From Campylobacter mucosalis (GTDB lineage Bacteria > Campylobacterota > Campylobacteria > Campylobacterales > Campylobacteraceae): a DNA stretch of 64,000 bases. A program made the translations under genes and the position numbers. Location of the stretch: the NCBI RefSeq assembly GCF_013372205.1, contig NZ_CP053831.1:248001-312000 (forward strand), in the 5' to 3' direction. Positions 20,920 through 28,444 of the stretch are shown piece after piece; the stretch's first letter is position 1, and every line of letters begins with the position of its first letter. The notes under the pieces are model-generated. The model was not told the origin of the DNA. It saw nothing but the letters and a program-made list of their open reading frames with translations, and did no database searches.

Positions 20920-22134
20920 TTACTCCATCCATCCAAACGGCAGAGCAAACATATCATTATCTATTTTTAGCACACTATCTCCAGTGTAAAATACGACACC
21001 TTTGTCAAATTTGCCTTGCAAATTTTGCTTTAGATGATAGATGTGTTTAAAGCTATCCTTGCTTATTGTTTTTGATGATTTTACTTCAATAGCAATGACT
21101 TTGCCTGAAATTTCAAGGATAAAATCAATCTCCTTTTGATCGCTCGTGCGGTAGTAATAAATCCCAGCTGGTTTCTCGCAGCTTGCATTTGCTCTTAACA
21201 GCTCATCAAATACAAATGTCTCATAAATCGCACCTTTAAAACTTGAAGCATTAAGCTCATCTGGTGATGTTATCTGCAGCAGATGAGTCAGTATGCCAGT
21301 GTCTGTAGCAAAAATTTTAGGAGTTTTTACGAGCCTTTTTAGAGAGTTGTTAAAATATGGCGCAAGCTTACAAAGTTGATATGTGTGCTCTAGGACGCTA
21401 AAATAGCTATCAAAGGTTTTATTATCAAGCCCAGCCTCCGTGCAAAGCTCATTTTTGTTAAAGATATTCGCACTTCGCAACATACAAAGGCGGTACATTG
21501 TGATAAATTTATCCATATTTCTGATGTTGCCAAGCTCCTTGGCATCTGACTCGATATAGGTTCTAATATATGAGCTAAACCACAGATATTTCGCCTTTTG
21601 CGAAGTGATTTTAGCAATCTCTGGATAGCCGCCATCTATGATCTTTTGTGCCAAATTTTTATCCTCATAAGTTTGCATAACAAATTTGTTTAAATCGCTA
21701 TTTAGCAAAGCGATCAAATTTTCATCTTTACCGCTCAATTCCTTTTGCGAAAAGCCGTAAAGCTCGACTATACCGATCCTACCAGCAAGAGAGTCAGAGA
21801 TTTCTTTAAAGCCTTTTAAATTTGCTGAGCCAGTAAGGATAAACTGCCCATTAATTCTGTTTTTATCCACAAACTCCTTGATTGCCACAAGCAGCATCGG
21901 CACCCTTTGGATTTCGTCAATTATGATTGGCTTTTTGGCGTATTTAATGAAACTTTTTGAATCGTTTTTTGCTGCTTCGTAAATGCTTATATCATCGAGA
22001 GTTATGTAATTTGGTATGTCTAAATTTAATGCCAAAGTTGATTTACCAACTTGCCTTGCACCGCTTATTAACAGCACAGGAAAATTTTGCATATACTCTT
22101 TTATATCATTTGCTATAGCTCGTTTGATATACAT
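20920..22134 (-). CDS. AAA ATPase with DUF4143 domain
   Basis: A 404-residue P-loop protein of the AAA_14-DUF4143 family, common in mobile regions and of unknown role. It has Walker A GARQVGKST (about 25-33), Walker B IIIDEI, sensor ILTGSAN, and a C-terminal DUF4143 segment with IYETFVFDELLR and a nuclease-like D...E.K pattern (EIDFILE ... AIEVKSSK). I chose the ATG at 22134 because AAAGGA lies seven bases upstream. It is separated from the SIR2 gene by about 240 bases and seems independently transcribed. It may be the last gene of the island. Confidence 0.85.
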   Translation of the reverse strand: MYIKRAIANDIKEYMQNFPVLLISGARQVGKSTLALNLDIPNYITLDDISIYEAAKNDSKSFIKYAKKPIIIDEIQRVPMLLVAIKEFVDKNRINGQFILTGSANLKGFKEISDSLAGRIGIVELYGFSQKELSGKDENLIALLNSDLNKFVMQTYEDKNLAQKIIDGGYPEIAKITSQKAKYLWFSSYIRTYIESDAKELGNIRNMDKFITMYRLCMLRSANIFNKNELCTEAGLDNKTFDSYFSVLEHTYQLCKLAPYFNNSLKRLVKTPKIFATDTGILTHLLQITSPDELNASSFKGAIYETFVFDELLRANASCEKPAGIYYYRTSDQKEIDFILEISGKVIAIEVKSSKTISKDSFKHIYHLKQNLQGKFDKGVVFYTGDSVLKIDNDMFALPFGWME

Positions 22135-22237
22135 CTTTAATCCTTTAATATTTAGGAGTATGATACTATAATTTATATAAATCAGATATAAAATAAGCAT
22201 TGAAATCAAAAGCTTAATTATTCATTTTGTAGCTGAC

Positions 22238-22259
22238 TTCAACCCCTCTATGTTTGCCA
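22238..22259 (+). repeat. Candidate degraded attachment site (tRNA-Ser 3' end remnant)
   Basis: The 22 bases from TTCAAC to GCCA align with the last 23 bases of the tRNA-Ser gene (13363-13385) at about 18 positions with one gap, sharing TTCAA, CCCTCT, TGT and GCCA in order. It lies just beyond the last island gene. An integrase inserting at the tRNA would leave such a direct repeat at the far end. The similarity is imperfect and could be chance. Confidence 0.35.
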
Positions 22260-22495
22260 TTGAATATGATAAAGTATGGTAAAAATTTACAATTCAAACT
22301 AGAAAATTCAGACGTAGAGAAATTGGTGCATAGAACTTGAGCAATGCACTACTTGGGCTTATAAAAGAGCAGATCAAGTTAAAAAAGAAACTAGATTTTA
22401 ACAAATTCAATTATATTTGCGCCATTTATATATGTTTTATAGCCCATAATTTTGTAAAAACATCATCAAATTTCACTTTTCAAGTTGCTTTAAGT

Positions 22496-22504
22496 GGGGG
22501 GGGG
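22496..22504 (+). repeat. Poly-G tract (G9) upstream of autotransporter 1
   Basis: Nine consecutive G residues followed directly by TAAAAT (22505-22510), 43 bases before the start codon. Homopolymeric G tracts of this length slip during replication in Campylobacter and cause phase variation. Here the tract is outside the reading frame, so a length change would alter promoter geometry instead of frame. Confidence 0.85.
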
Positions 22505-22530
22505 TAAAATATCATTGTGATTTCTATAAT
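22505..22530 (+). promoter_or_regulatory. Promoter region of autotransporter 1
   Basis: Two -10-like hexamers follow the G tract: TAAAAT at 22505-22510 and TATAAT at 22525-22530. The ribosome-binding site AAGGAG is at 22536-22541 and the ATG at 22548. The first hexamer leaves a sensible leader of about 30 bases and is conserved in all three copies. The second reads TACAAT in copies 2 and 3. Which one is used cannot be told from sequence. Confidence 0.5.
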
Positions 22531-22547
22531 AATTTAAGGAGTTAAAG

Positions 22548-25106
22548 ATGAAATTTTCAAAGATTGCGTGTGTTGCACTTTTAAGTGCTAGTATATCTAC
22601 GGTTGCGTTGGCTCAACAGCAGCAACCAAGACAAACAAAACTAGAGCTTTTAGAAGAATATAAAAAAGATGAAGCAACTAGAACGGCTGCTTATGATACA
22701 ATTATCAAAGCTATAAGCGAGCTAAAAAGTATAGGTTACAATAATCTAAAGGATTGGAGCGGAGAAAAGGGCACTAATGCCGATATAAATGCAAAAATTT
22801 ATGGTGAATTAGAAAAAATACAAACAGCAACAAAAAGTATCAAAAATACTCAAAAGGAACTTAAAGTAACAAGTGACACTTCAACACTTATAATCTCTCA
22901 AAATGGAGATATAAAAGTATTTATAAATGGTAATGAAAACACACAGGTTAAAGGTAGTGGTGGCGACAATGACCCATTAGTTATTAGTCTTGAAACTTTT
23001 GCAAACACCAATAAAGACAACATACAAAAGATGTTTGCAGAAAACAACGAAGATGTTTGGAAGGCATTTTTAAAAGAATTTAAAACACAACATCAAAAAG
23101 AGCAAGAGCTTAGACTTAAAGCTATAGATCAAGCAGCATTAAGAGTTGTGCGAGATAGTTCTGCTGATCAAGTAACCAAGCCTGATGATAGATATTCACT
23201 ATTTATTGCAAACAGAAGTCTTGTAGAAAATGCTGCTAATAAAAATTTACAAGATAGTCAAGAGACACTTGAAAAAGCTATGAAGGCAGTTAATCAAACC
23301 ATAAAAAATGTGGATACCAAAGTAGTAACTCTGCTAAGTAAAGACATTAAAAAGATAGGAGAGCAAGAAAAGCGTGTATCAGATATACTTAATCAGATAA
23401 ACACGGCAAAACAAAAACCTAAAAACCAAGAAGGCAACATAGAAAAAGCAACCGCACTAAAAGCAGCTATAAAGGAAGGTGTAAAACTACAAACTAAAAC
23501 TGTAGATGGTAGAGATCTAACAATAGCAGACATTGACGCAATTTATAATGGTAATAGTCATTTAAAATTAAACGAATTTGATAACGGCAATGTAAAAGAT
23601 TTAACAGGAGATGAAAATAAAGGAAAAGTTCTAGATGCACTTTTAGGCGATATTGCACAAAAAACGGGTGCTGCTCATATAACAAATGAAGCAAAAAAAG
23701 AATTAGAAAAAATCTCAGATAAAATAGAAGCAGAAAAAGTAGAAGAAGCAGAAATTGCAATTCAAGAGGCAAAAGGAGTTATAGCTAAGTATGCAAGCGA
23801 ATCCGCAAAAGCAACCAGCGACGAAGGCATCGCAAATGCTAAGTCAAAGGCTCTAAATACAGCTATAAAAGATAAAAAACCTAGTGATGAAATCGCAAAA
23901 GCCCAACAAGAACTAAAAAACGCAGCTAATGCTCGTGCAACAGGTGTAACAAAGGTTGCAAACCTAGAAGAGAAACAAGGTGAAGTATTAGGATCATTTA
24001 CTGATACTGTCTTAGCAAATGATACTGTAAAATCTATAGTAACCTCATATAATGCAAAAGAACTTGCTGATACTGCAAAAGCACTAAACACATCAATAGA
24101 GCAAAGCCAACGATCACAGAACAAAGGTACATCTACTGATATCATAATGTTTAATACAGGACTTGCTACAAACACTCGCTTAGCAAAACTATCAAACCCA
24201 TTTAATGCAGACCTAGCACTAGCACAAGCTATTAATGAGCTAGAAGGAGAAACATTTGCTGATGCTGGTGATAGTCTATCAAGTGTAATAAAAGAGTATA
24301 CAAATAGATTTAACCATGATAATAACCTATGGGGTAATATCTTTGGTGGTAAAGGTAAAATAAAAGACTCTGCTAATCCAAGCATTTGGGGTGTAACACT
24401 AGGTTATGATAAAGCATTTGATAACACTATAGTTGGTGGATTTATCAACTATGCAAAAGTACAATCAAAAGATTCACAAGTAAGAAGTGAATCTGATAAC
24501 TATAGCTTTGGTGTATATTCAAGAAGCTACTTTGATCAAAGCGAGATAGATGCTAAGATTGGATATGGCTTTGGAAGAAATGAACTAAGCAGACATGCAA
24601 TGGATTCTAAGATAGGTACTTCAACAGGAAAGTATGATAGTAAATTCTTTGATGTAGATGTTGAGTATGGTTATGTATTTGGTTTAGGTAATGCTATGTT
24701 TATTAAACCTATAGCAGGTCTATCATATACTCATATTAAACATGATGGCTTTACAGAAGATGGTAATGTTCCTGCTATATTTGGTAATACAACTCTAAAG
24801 ACACTAAAAGCAAAACTTGGTAGTGAGTTTAGAGTATATACTGATAATGCAGGCTACTTTTATATAACTCCTGGTGTAGAAAGAGAACTTAGTAAGAGTG
24901 CAAATGACCTTAGTGTAAAATTTGTAGGTTCTAGTAAAGATGTAGTGTTTGATGCTGATAAGAAAAAGAATACATACATTACTCTTAAGACTGGTGCTGA
25001 GTTTAAGATTACAAACAATCTAAGCACAAACATTAACTTTGGTGCAAAAGCTAAAGCAAAAGAGCAATACTATAATGGAACACTTGGAGTTTCTTATAAA
25101 TTCTAA
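22548..25106 (+). CDS. Autotransporter with variable helical passenger, copy 1
   Basis: An 852-residue type V secreted protein. Residues 1-22 are a signal peptide (MKFSKIACVALLSASISTVA). The passenger (about 23-570) is unusually rich in Lys, Ala, Asp and Asn, looks helical, and lacks the beta-helix repeats common in autotransporters. From about residue 593 a C-terminal autotransporter beta-barrel ends in GVSYKF. Residues 449-852 are identical to copies 2 and 3, while the upstream passenger is only partly alike (shared RTAAY, ENN-DVWKAF patches). It follows a poly-G promoter and ends before a shared terminator. It is probably a phase-variable surface antigen or adhesin. Confidence 0.85.
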   Translation: MKFSKIACVALLSASISTVALAQQQQPRQTKLELLEEYKKDEATRTAAYDTIIKAISELKSIGYNNLKDWSGEKGTNADINAKIYGELEKIQTATKSIKNTQKELKVTSDTSTLIISQNGDIKVFINGNENTQVKGSGGDNDPLVISLETFANTNKDNIQKMFAENNEDVWKAFLKEFKTQHQKEQELRLKAIDQAALRVVRDSSADQVTKPDDRYSLFIANRSLVENAANKNLQDSQETLEKAMKAVNQTIKNVDTKVVTLLSKDIKKIGEQEKRVSDILNQINTAKQKPKNQEGNIEKATALKAAIKEGVKLQTKTVDGRDLTIADIDAIYNGNSHLKLNEFDNGNVKDLTGDENKGKVLDALLGDIAQKTGAAHITNEAKKELEKISDKIEAEKVEEAEIAIQEAKGVIAKYASESAKATSDEGIANAKSKALNTAIKDKKPSDEIAKAQQELKNAANARATGVTKVANLEEKQGEVLGSFTDTVLANDTVKSIVTSYNAKELADTAKALNTSIEQSQRSQNKGTSTDIIMFNTGLATNTRLAKLSNPFNADLALAQAINELEGETFADAGDSLSSVIKEYTNRFNHDNNLWGNIFGGKGKIKDSANPSIWGVTLGYDKAFDNTIVGGFINYAKVQSKDSQVRSESDNYSFGVYSRSYFDQSEIDAKIGYGFGRNELSRHAMDSKIGTSTGKYDSKFFDVDVEYGYVFGLGNAMFIKPIAGLSYTHIKHDGFTEDGNVPAIFGNTTLKTLKAKLGSEFRVYTDNAGYFYITPGVERELSKSANDLSVKFVGSSKDVVFDADKKKNTYITLKTGAEFKITNNLSTNINFGAKAKAKEQYYNGTLGVSYKF

Positions 25107-25207
25107 GATACATACAATAAGTATGCATACAAACATACAATAAACATACATACATACTAAACAGCTAAGACTTAGGTCTTGGCTGTTTGGTTATGGAACT
25201 TCGCCTA
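23893..25207 (+). repeat. Long repeat, copy A: autotransporter 3' half and terminator
   Basis: About 1.3 kb that reads base for base like 32967-34281 on the opposite strand. Apart from the last 19 bases it also reads like 35756-37051. It covers the 404-residue invariant end of the gene, an ATACA-rich 3' leader to the terminator, the terminator hairpin, and the last 17 bases of the neighbouring response-regulator gene. A few wobble differences in the hairpin are visible (T or C in the stem). Confidence 0.85.
25159..25188. terminator. Bidirectional terminator between autotransporter 1 and the two-component operon
   Basis: A 13-base-pair stem, AAACAGCTAAGAC (25159-25171) with GTCTTGGCTGTTT (25176-25188) and loop TTAG, contains one G-T wobble and ends in T residues on one strand and A residues on the other. 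It lies between convergent genes, so it can serve both. Confidence 0.8.
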
Positions 25208-25880
25208 TTTTATATCCTACACTAGAGATATTCTCAATAATATTTTGATCAGTTTTTAGTCGTATCTTTTTGATTGCCATTCTTAAAGCCTCATTGCTCA
25301 TGCTCTTTTCGCCCCAAACGAAATTTTCAATCACTTCATAACTTACGACTTTGTCAAGATTGCTAACAAGTAGAAAAAATAGCTTTGCTTCAATCTTTGT
25401 TAGGACTATAGCTTTTCCGTCTTTATATAACATCCTCTCCCCTAAATCATATTCATAAATATTCCTAAATTTTATTCGGTTTTCATACAAATTTTTAGTT
25501 GCCATTATGATCGTAGTTTGCAACTCTTCAATCTTAAAAGGCTTTCGTAAATAATTATATGCCCCAAGTTCAATACTAGCAAGTATATTTTCACTGGTAT
25601 CATAAGAAGTAATTATTATTGATCTAACATGAGGAGCACGTTTTTTAATCTCATCAAGCATTTCAAGTCCGTTTAAATTTGGCAAATTTATATCAGTTAT
25701 TACAATATCAAACTCATCTTTAAAATAACACTCAAAGCCCTCTAAGCCATCCTTTGCACTCACTAGCTTTTTGCAGTAAAACTCAAGCGATTGAGTGATA
25801 GCAAGGCGTGTATTTTCATCATCTTCAACAAGAAGTACGCTAACGTTTGCAAGCTTTGAGAGAACATTAACATCAAGCAT
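25191..25880 (-). CDS. OmpR/PhoB-type response regulator
   Basis: A 229-residue two-component regulator. The receiver domain (about 10-125) has the acidic pocket ED-D at 19-21, the phospho-acceptor Asp63 (VITDINLPNLNG), Thr91 and Lys113 (KP). The C-terminal winged helix (about 135-229) carries LTKIEAKLFFLLVSN and ends in VGYKIGEVP. It overlaps the sensor kinase by eight bases and is the last gene of the seven-gene operon, suggesting that it controls that operon. Its last 17 bases are repeated at 32967-32983. Confidence 0.9.
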   Translation of the reverse strand: MLDVNVLSKLANVSVLLVEDDENTRLAITQSLEFYCKKLVSAKDGLEGFECYFKDEFDIVITDINLPNLNGLEMLDEIKKRAPHVRSIIITSYDTSENILASIELGAYNYLRKPFKIEELQTTIIMATKNLYENRIKFRNIYEYDLGERMLYKDGKAIVLTKIEAKLFFLLVSNLDKVVSYEVIENFVWGEKSMSNEALRMAIKKIRLKTDQNIIENISSVGYKIGEVP

Positions 25881-27489
25881 TTATATCCTTTAAGATAGTA
25901 AGTGAAAATATCGTAGGTTTTGCGCTTTTTACAAGCTCTAAATCACCACCACATTTTTTCTGTGCGATGAGCTTTGAAACATATAGTCCAAGCCCACTAC
26001 TATTTTTAGTGCTTAAAAATGGTTTAAAAATTTTATCTTCAAAACCACTTTTTATGCCATCAGCATTGTCTATGATACGTATTTGAAAATATTGTTTACA
26101 CTCTTTTATAGATACAATAATCTTTGGATTACTTACGTCACTATATTCGATTAATGCCTGTTTTGAGTTTTGTATTAGGCAAGCAATGATTTGTTTAAAC
26201 TCATTGATATAATTGTTGCAATTAAAATTTGTATCTTTTTTAGCAAGCACTTTTATGTTTATTCTTGAATGCTGCGAAAAAAGTATAAATATTGTCTCAT
26301 CAATCGCGGTTTTGATGCTAAATTTTTGTGGCTTCTCCTCAAATTTATAAAAATTTTTAAACATATTCATCGTATTTGTCATATAGTCTATATTTTTAAG
26401 CGATCGATCTATATTATCGTAAAAAACATCATCGCTAAGTCGTCCTAACTTTTTAAACTGAACTAAATTCCCAAGGAATATTCCAAGCGAATTTAGCGGT
26501 TGTATCCACTGATGTGAAATTGCGGCTATCATTTGTCCAAGTTCTGCCATTTTTGTTTGCGAAAAAAGCAAAATTTCATACTCTTGTTTTGTCTTTTTTA
26601 AAAGTTGGTTTTGTGACTGGATATTTTTATTGTAAAAGTATCCAAGAAAAATGAATAAACAAGCACTAATTGCATAAATAGCAAAATTTCGTAAAAACTG
26701 CTCATTTATCTTATTATAGATATCTTTTTTAAGTGTTGTTGCAACTAGGATTAACTTAGAATTTGAAAGCGGTATTGTGGTAGTTATATGCCATGCAGTA
26801 TCATAGTGTAGTGCTTTTTGCGTGCTTAGGTTGGCAATTTTTGGCTCCAGGACATTACCTTCAAAGCCCTCGTTTGGATGTAATAGTATGTTTTGTGACT
26901 CATCTATTAAAAATATATATCCACCATTTTCTAGTTGCAGATTTAAAATTTCATTTTTAACATCACTAAATGAAAGTATCCCGCATATTACACCGCGTGT
27001 TTTATTATCATGTTTTATTTGTTCACAGATAGAAATTACTGGTACCTTTAACCCTACGTCCATATATGGCTTAGTTACATAGATGTCTTTGTTCTTTAGC
27101 GTATTAATATACCATGGGCGAAGTCTTGGATCGTAGTTGATAGGACGATTAAATTCCCTACTAGATATAGTTTCCCCGTTTTCGTATCCCGCATAAACGC
27201 TTGAGAAATTTGCTATAGCTAGACTTTGTGTTAAAATATTTTTTATAGTTACTGCGTCTATTTGAGGGTTAAATTTGGCAGCCAAAACATTTATGGCCTG
27301 TAAGCTACGTTTTTTGTTTTCAATCCAGCGTTCCACTCGCTCAGACGAATTTTTTAAAATACTTAGTTGCTCGTTTATCAAAATTTCTTTAACAAACGAG
27401 CGATTTAAGGCGTAATTACTCGCCATAAGCGATAGAAAAATGATAGAAAATATTACAAAAAGTTTGTTGTTGTGTAAATTTTCTACCAT
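25873..27489 (-). CDS. Sensor histidine kinase with periplasmic dCache domain
   Basis: A 538-residue inner-membrane kinase. TM1 is about 10-28. The periplasmic dCache domain (about 30-275) holds Y119-x4-R124-x-W126-Y127 and Y142, the spacing of the amino-acid-binding Cache motif. TM2 is about 278-298. A coiled linker leads to the H-box AAISHQWIQPLNSLG, and the ATPase domain has IQNSKQAL, DNADGI and SSGLGLYVSK. The aspartate that completes the amino-acid motif appears to be Ile171 in GILSF, so the ligand may be a carboxylate without an amino group. It pairs with the overlapping response regulator. Confidence 0.88.
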   Translation of the reverse strand: MVENLHNNKLFVIFSIIFLSLMASNYALNRSFVKEILINEQLSILKNSSERVERWIENKKRSLQAINVLAAKFNPQIDAVTIKNILTQSLAIANFSSVYAGYENGETISSREFNRPINYDPRLRPWYINTLKNKDIYVTKPYMDVGLKVPVISICEQIKHDNKTRGVICGILSFSDVKNEILNLQLENGGYIFLIDESQNILLHPNEGFEGNVLEPKIANLSTQKALHYDTAWHITTTIPLSNSKLILVATTLKKDIYNKINEQFLRNFAIYAISACLFIFLGYFYNKNIQSQNQLLKKTKQEYEILLFSQTKMAELGQMIAAISHQWIQPLNSLGIFLGNLVQFKKLGRLSDDVFYDNIDRSLKNIDYMTNTMNMFKNFYKFEEKPQKFSIKTAIDETIFILFSQHSRINIKVLAKKDTNFNCNNYINEFKQIIACLIQNSKQALIEYSDVSNPKIIVSIKECKQYFQIRIIDNADGIKSGFEDKIFKPFLSTKNSSGLGLYVSKLIAQKKCGGDLELVKSAKPTIFSLTILKDINA

Positions 27490-27498
27490 TAATCTCCT

Positions 27499-28050
27499 TT
27501 ACCACTTGCCAACTGGTGGATGTTTTATCTCATAAAGTGTTTTACCAAGGTTTTTGTGTCCGACATTTTTATGACAACTTACACAACTTAGCTTATTCGC
27601 ACTCGCATCTTTAAATTTAACATAGAGTGCGTGCATATCATCTATGTTTTTATTACTTGAATTTATATCTAAAATTCTTTCATGACAGCTTAAACAACCA
27701 CTATCATATACAAATTTCTCACGATTTTTACGGTTATTTAGCCAGTCATAGTCTTTAGCATCGTTTGTGAGCATGTATGCCACTTCACTAACTCCGTTGG
27801 CTGCTTTTTTAAAGACATATCCTATATAACTATCGTGTGGCAAGTGACAATCAACACATTTTGCCTTAAAGCCATTTTTATTAGCTCCGCCATGGACACT
27901 GCCATGATACGTTGTTACCATAGGATCCATCCACTCGTGACAAATCGTGCAAAATTTATCATCACTAGTCGAATGAACCAGTGCATTTCCACCAAAAAAC
28001 ACAACAAATGCAAATGCCAAAAGAAGGCAAATTTTAACTAAATTTTTCAT
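27499..28050 (-). CDS. NapC/NrfH-family membrane tetraheme cytochrome c (FccC-like)
   Basis: A 183-residue quinol dehydrogenase subunit. One N-terminal membrane anchor (about 5-25) is followed by four c-heme sites: CTICH, CVDCH, CLSCH and CVSCH. Its length and spacing are those of the NrfH/NapC family, which takes electrons from menaquinol and hands them to periplasmic reductases. It sits 13 bases after the small cytochrome gene and before the sensor kinase. The arrangement of flavoprotein, small cytochrome and NrfH-like protein recalls the fccABC cluster of Wolinella. Confidence 0.88.
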   Translation of the reverse strand: MKNLVKICLLLAFAFVVFFGGNALVHSTSDDKFCTICHEWMDPMVTTYHGSVHGGANKNGFKAKCVDCHLPHDSYIGYVFKKAANGVSEVAYMLTNDAKDYDWLNNRKNREKFVYDSGCLSCHERILDINSSNKNIDDMHALYVKFKDASANKLSCVSCHKNVGHKNLGKTLYEIKHPPVGKW

Positions 28051-28063
28051 CTTATCCTCCTTT

Positions 28064-28444
28064 TTATGGCACCAAAAGTTTTTTCATACTATCTTGTGAA
28101 TGACACATAACACAGTAATTCTTAGATTGCTTGTGAGTGCTGTGGCAAAGATTGCAGTCCATGTTTGGATAGTGCGGACTTGCATGAACATTATCATCAT
28201 AACCCAAATGACCGCTCTGCTCTGCTAGTTTTTCATAGCTTTTATGACAACTTAAACATTCACTTGTGCTTAACTTTTTGTACTCGTTTGGATTTTGTTC
28301 TTTATGGCAATTTTTACAATCAAAGTGAAGCTTATCATGAGCCACAAACGGATAATTTTGCTTATTGTATTTAGCATCATCTGCAACCAAGTTTATACTA
28401 AAAGCAAGTAATAAAATAGCAAAAATTTTTGAAATTTTTAGCAT
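28064..28444 (-). CDS. Periplasmic tetraheme cytochrome c (flavocytochrome heme subunit)
   Basis: A 126-residue exported cytochrome with a signal peptide (about 1-21) and four CxxCH sites: CKNCH, CLSCH, CNLCH and CVMCH. Extra histidines (FVAHDKLHFD, SGHLGY, ASPHYP) can act as distal ligands. It resembles the N-terminal heme domain of Shewanella FccA/UrdA flavocytochromes but is encoded separately. It overlaps the flavoprotein gene by seven bases, so it is its likely direct electron donor. Confidence 0.88.
   Translation of the reverse strand: MLKISKIFAILLLAFSINLVADDAKYNKQNYPFVAHDKLHFDCKNCHKEQNPNEYKKLSTSECLSCHKSYEKLAEQSGHLGYDDNVHASPHYPNMDCNLCHSTHKQSKNYCVMCHSQDSMKKLLVP

Larger units (their letters stand above)
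22135..22547. other. Intergenic stretch at the presumed island end and autotransporter-1 promoter
   Basis: A 413-base gap. It contains a degraded copy of the tRNA-Ser 3' end (22238-22259), then about 230 bases in which I find no convincing gene, and finally the G-tract and promoter of the first autotransporter. All three frames on both strands are broken by stops and the short peptides match no family I know. It may be decayed island sequence. Confidence 0.5.
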
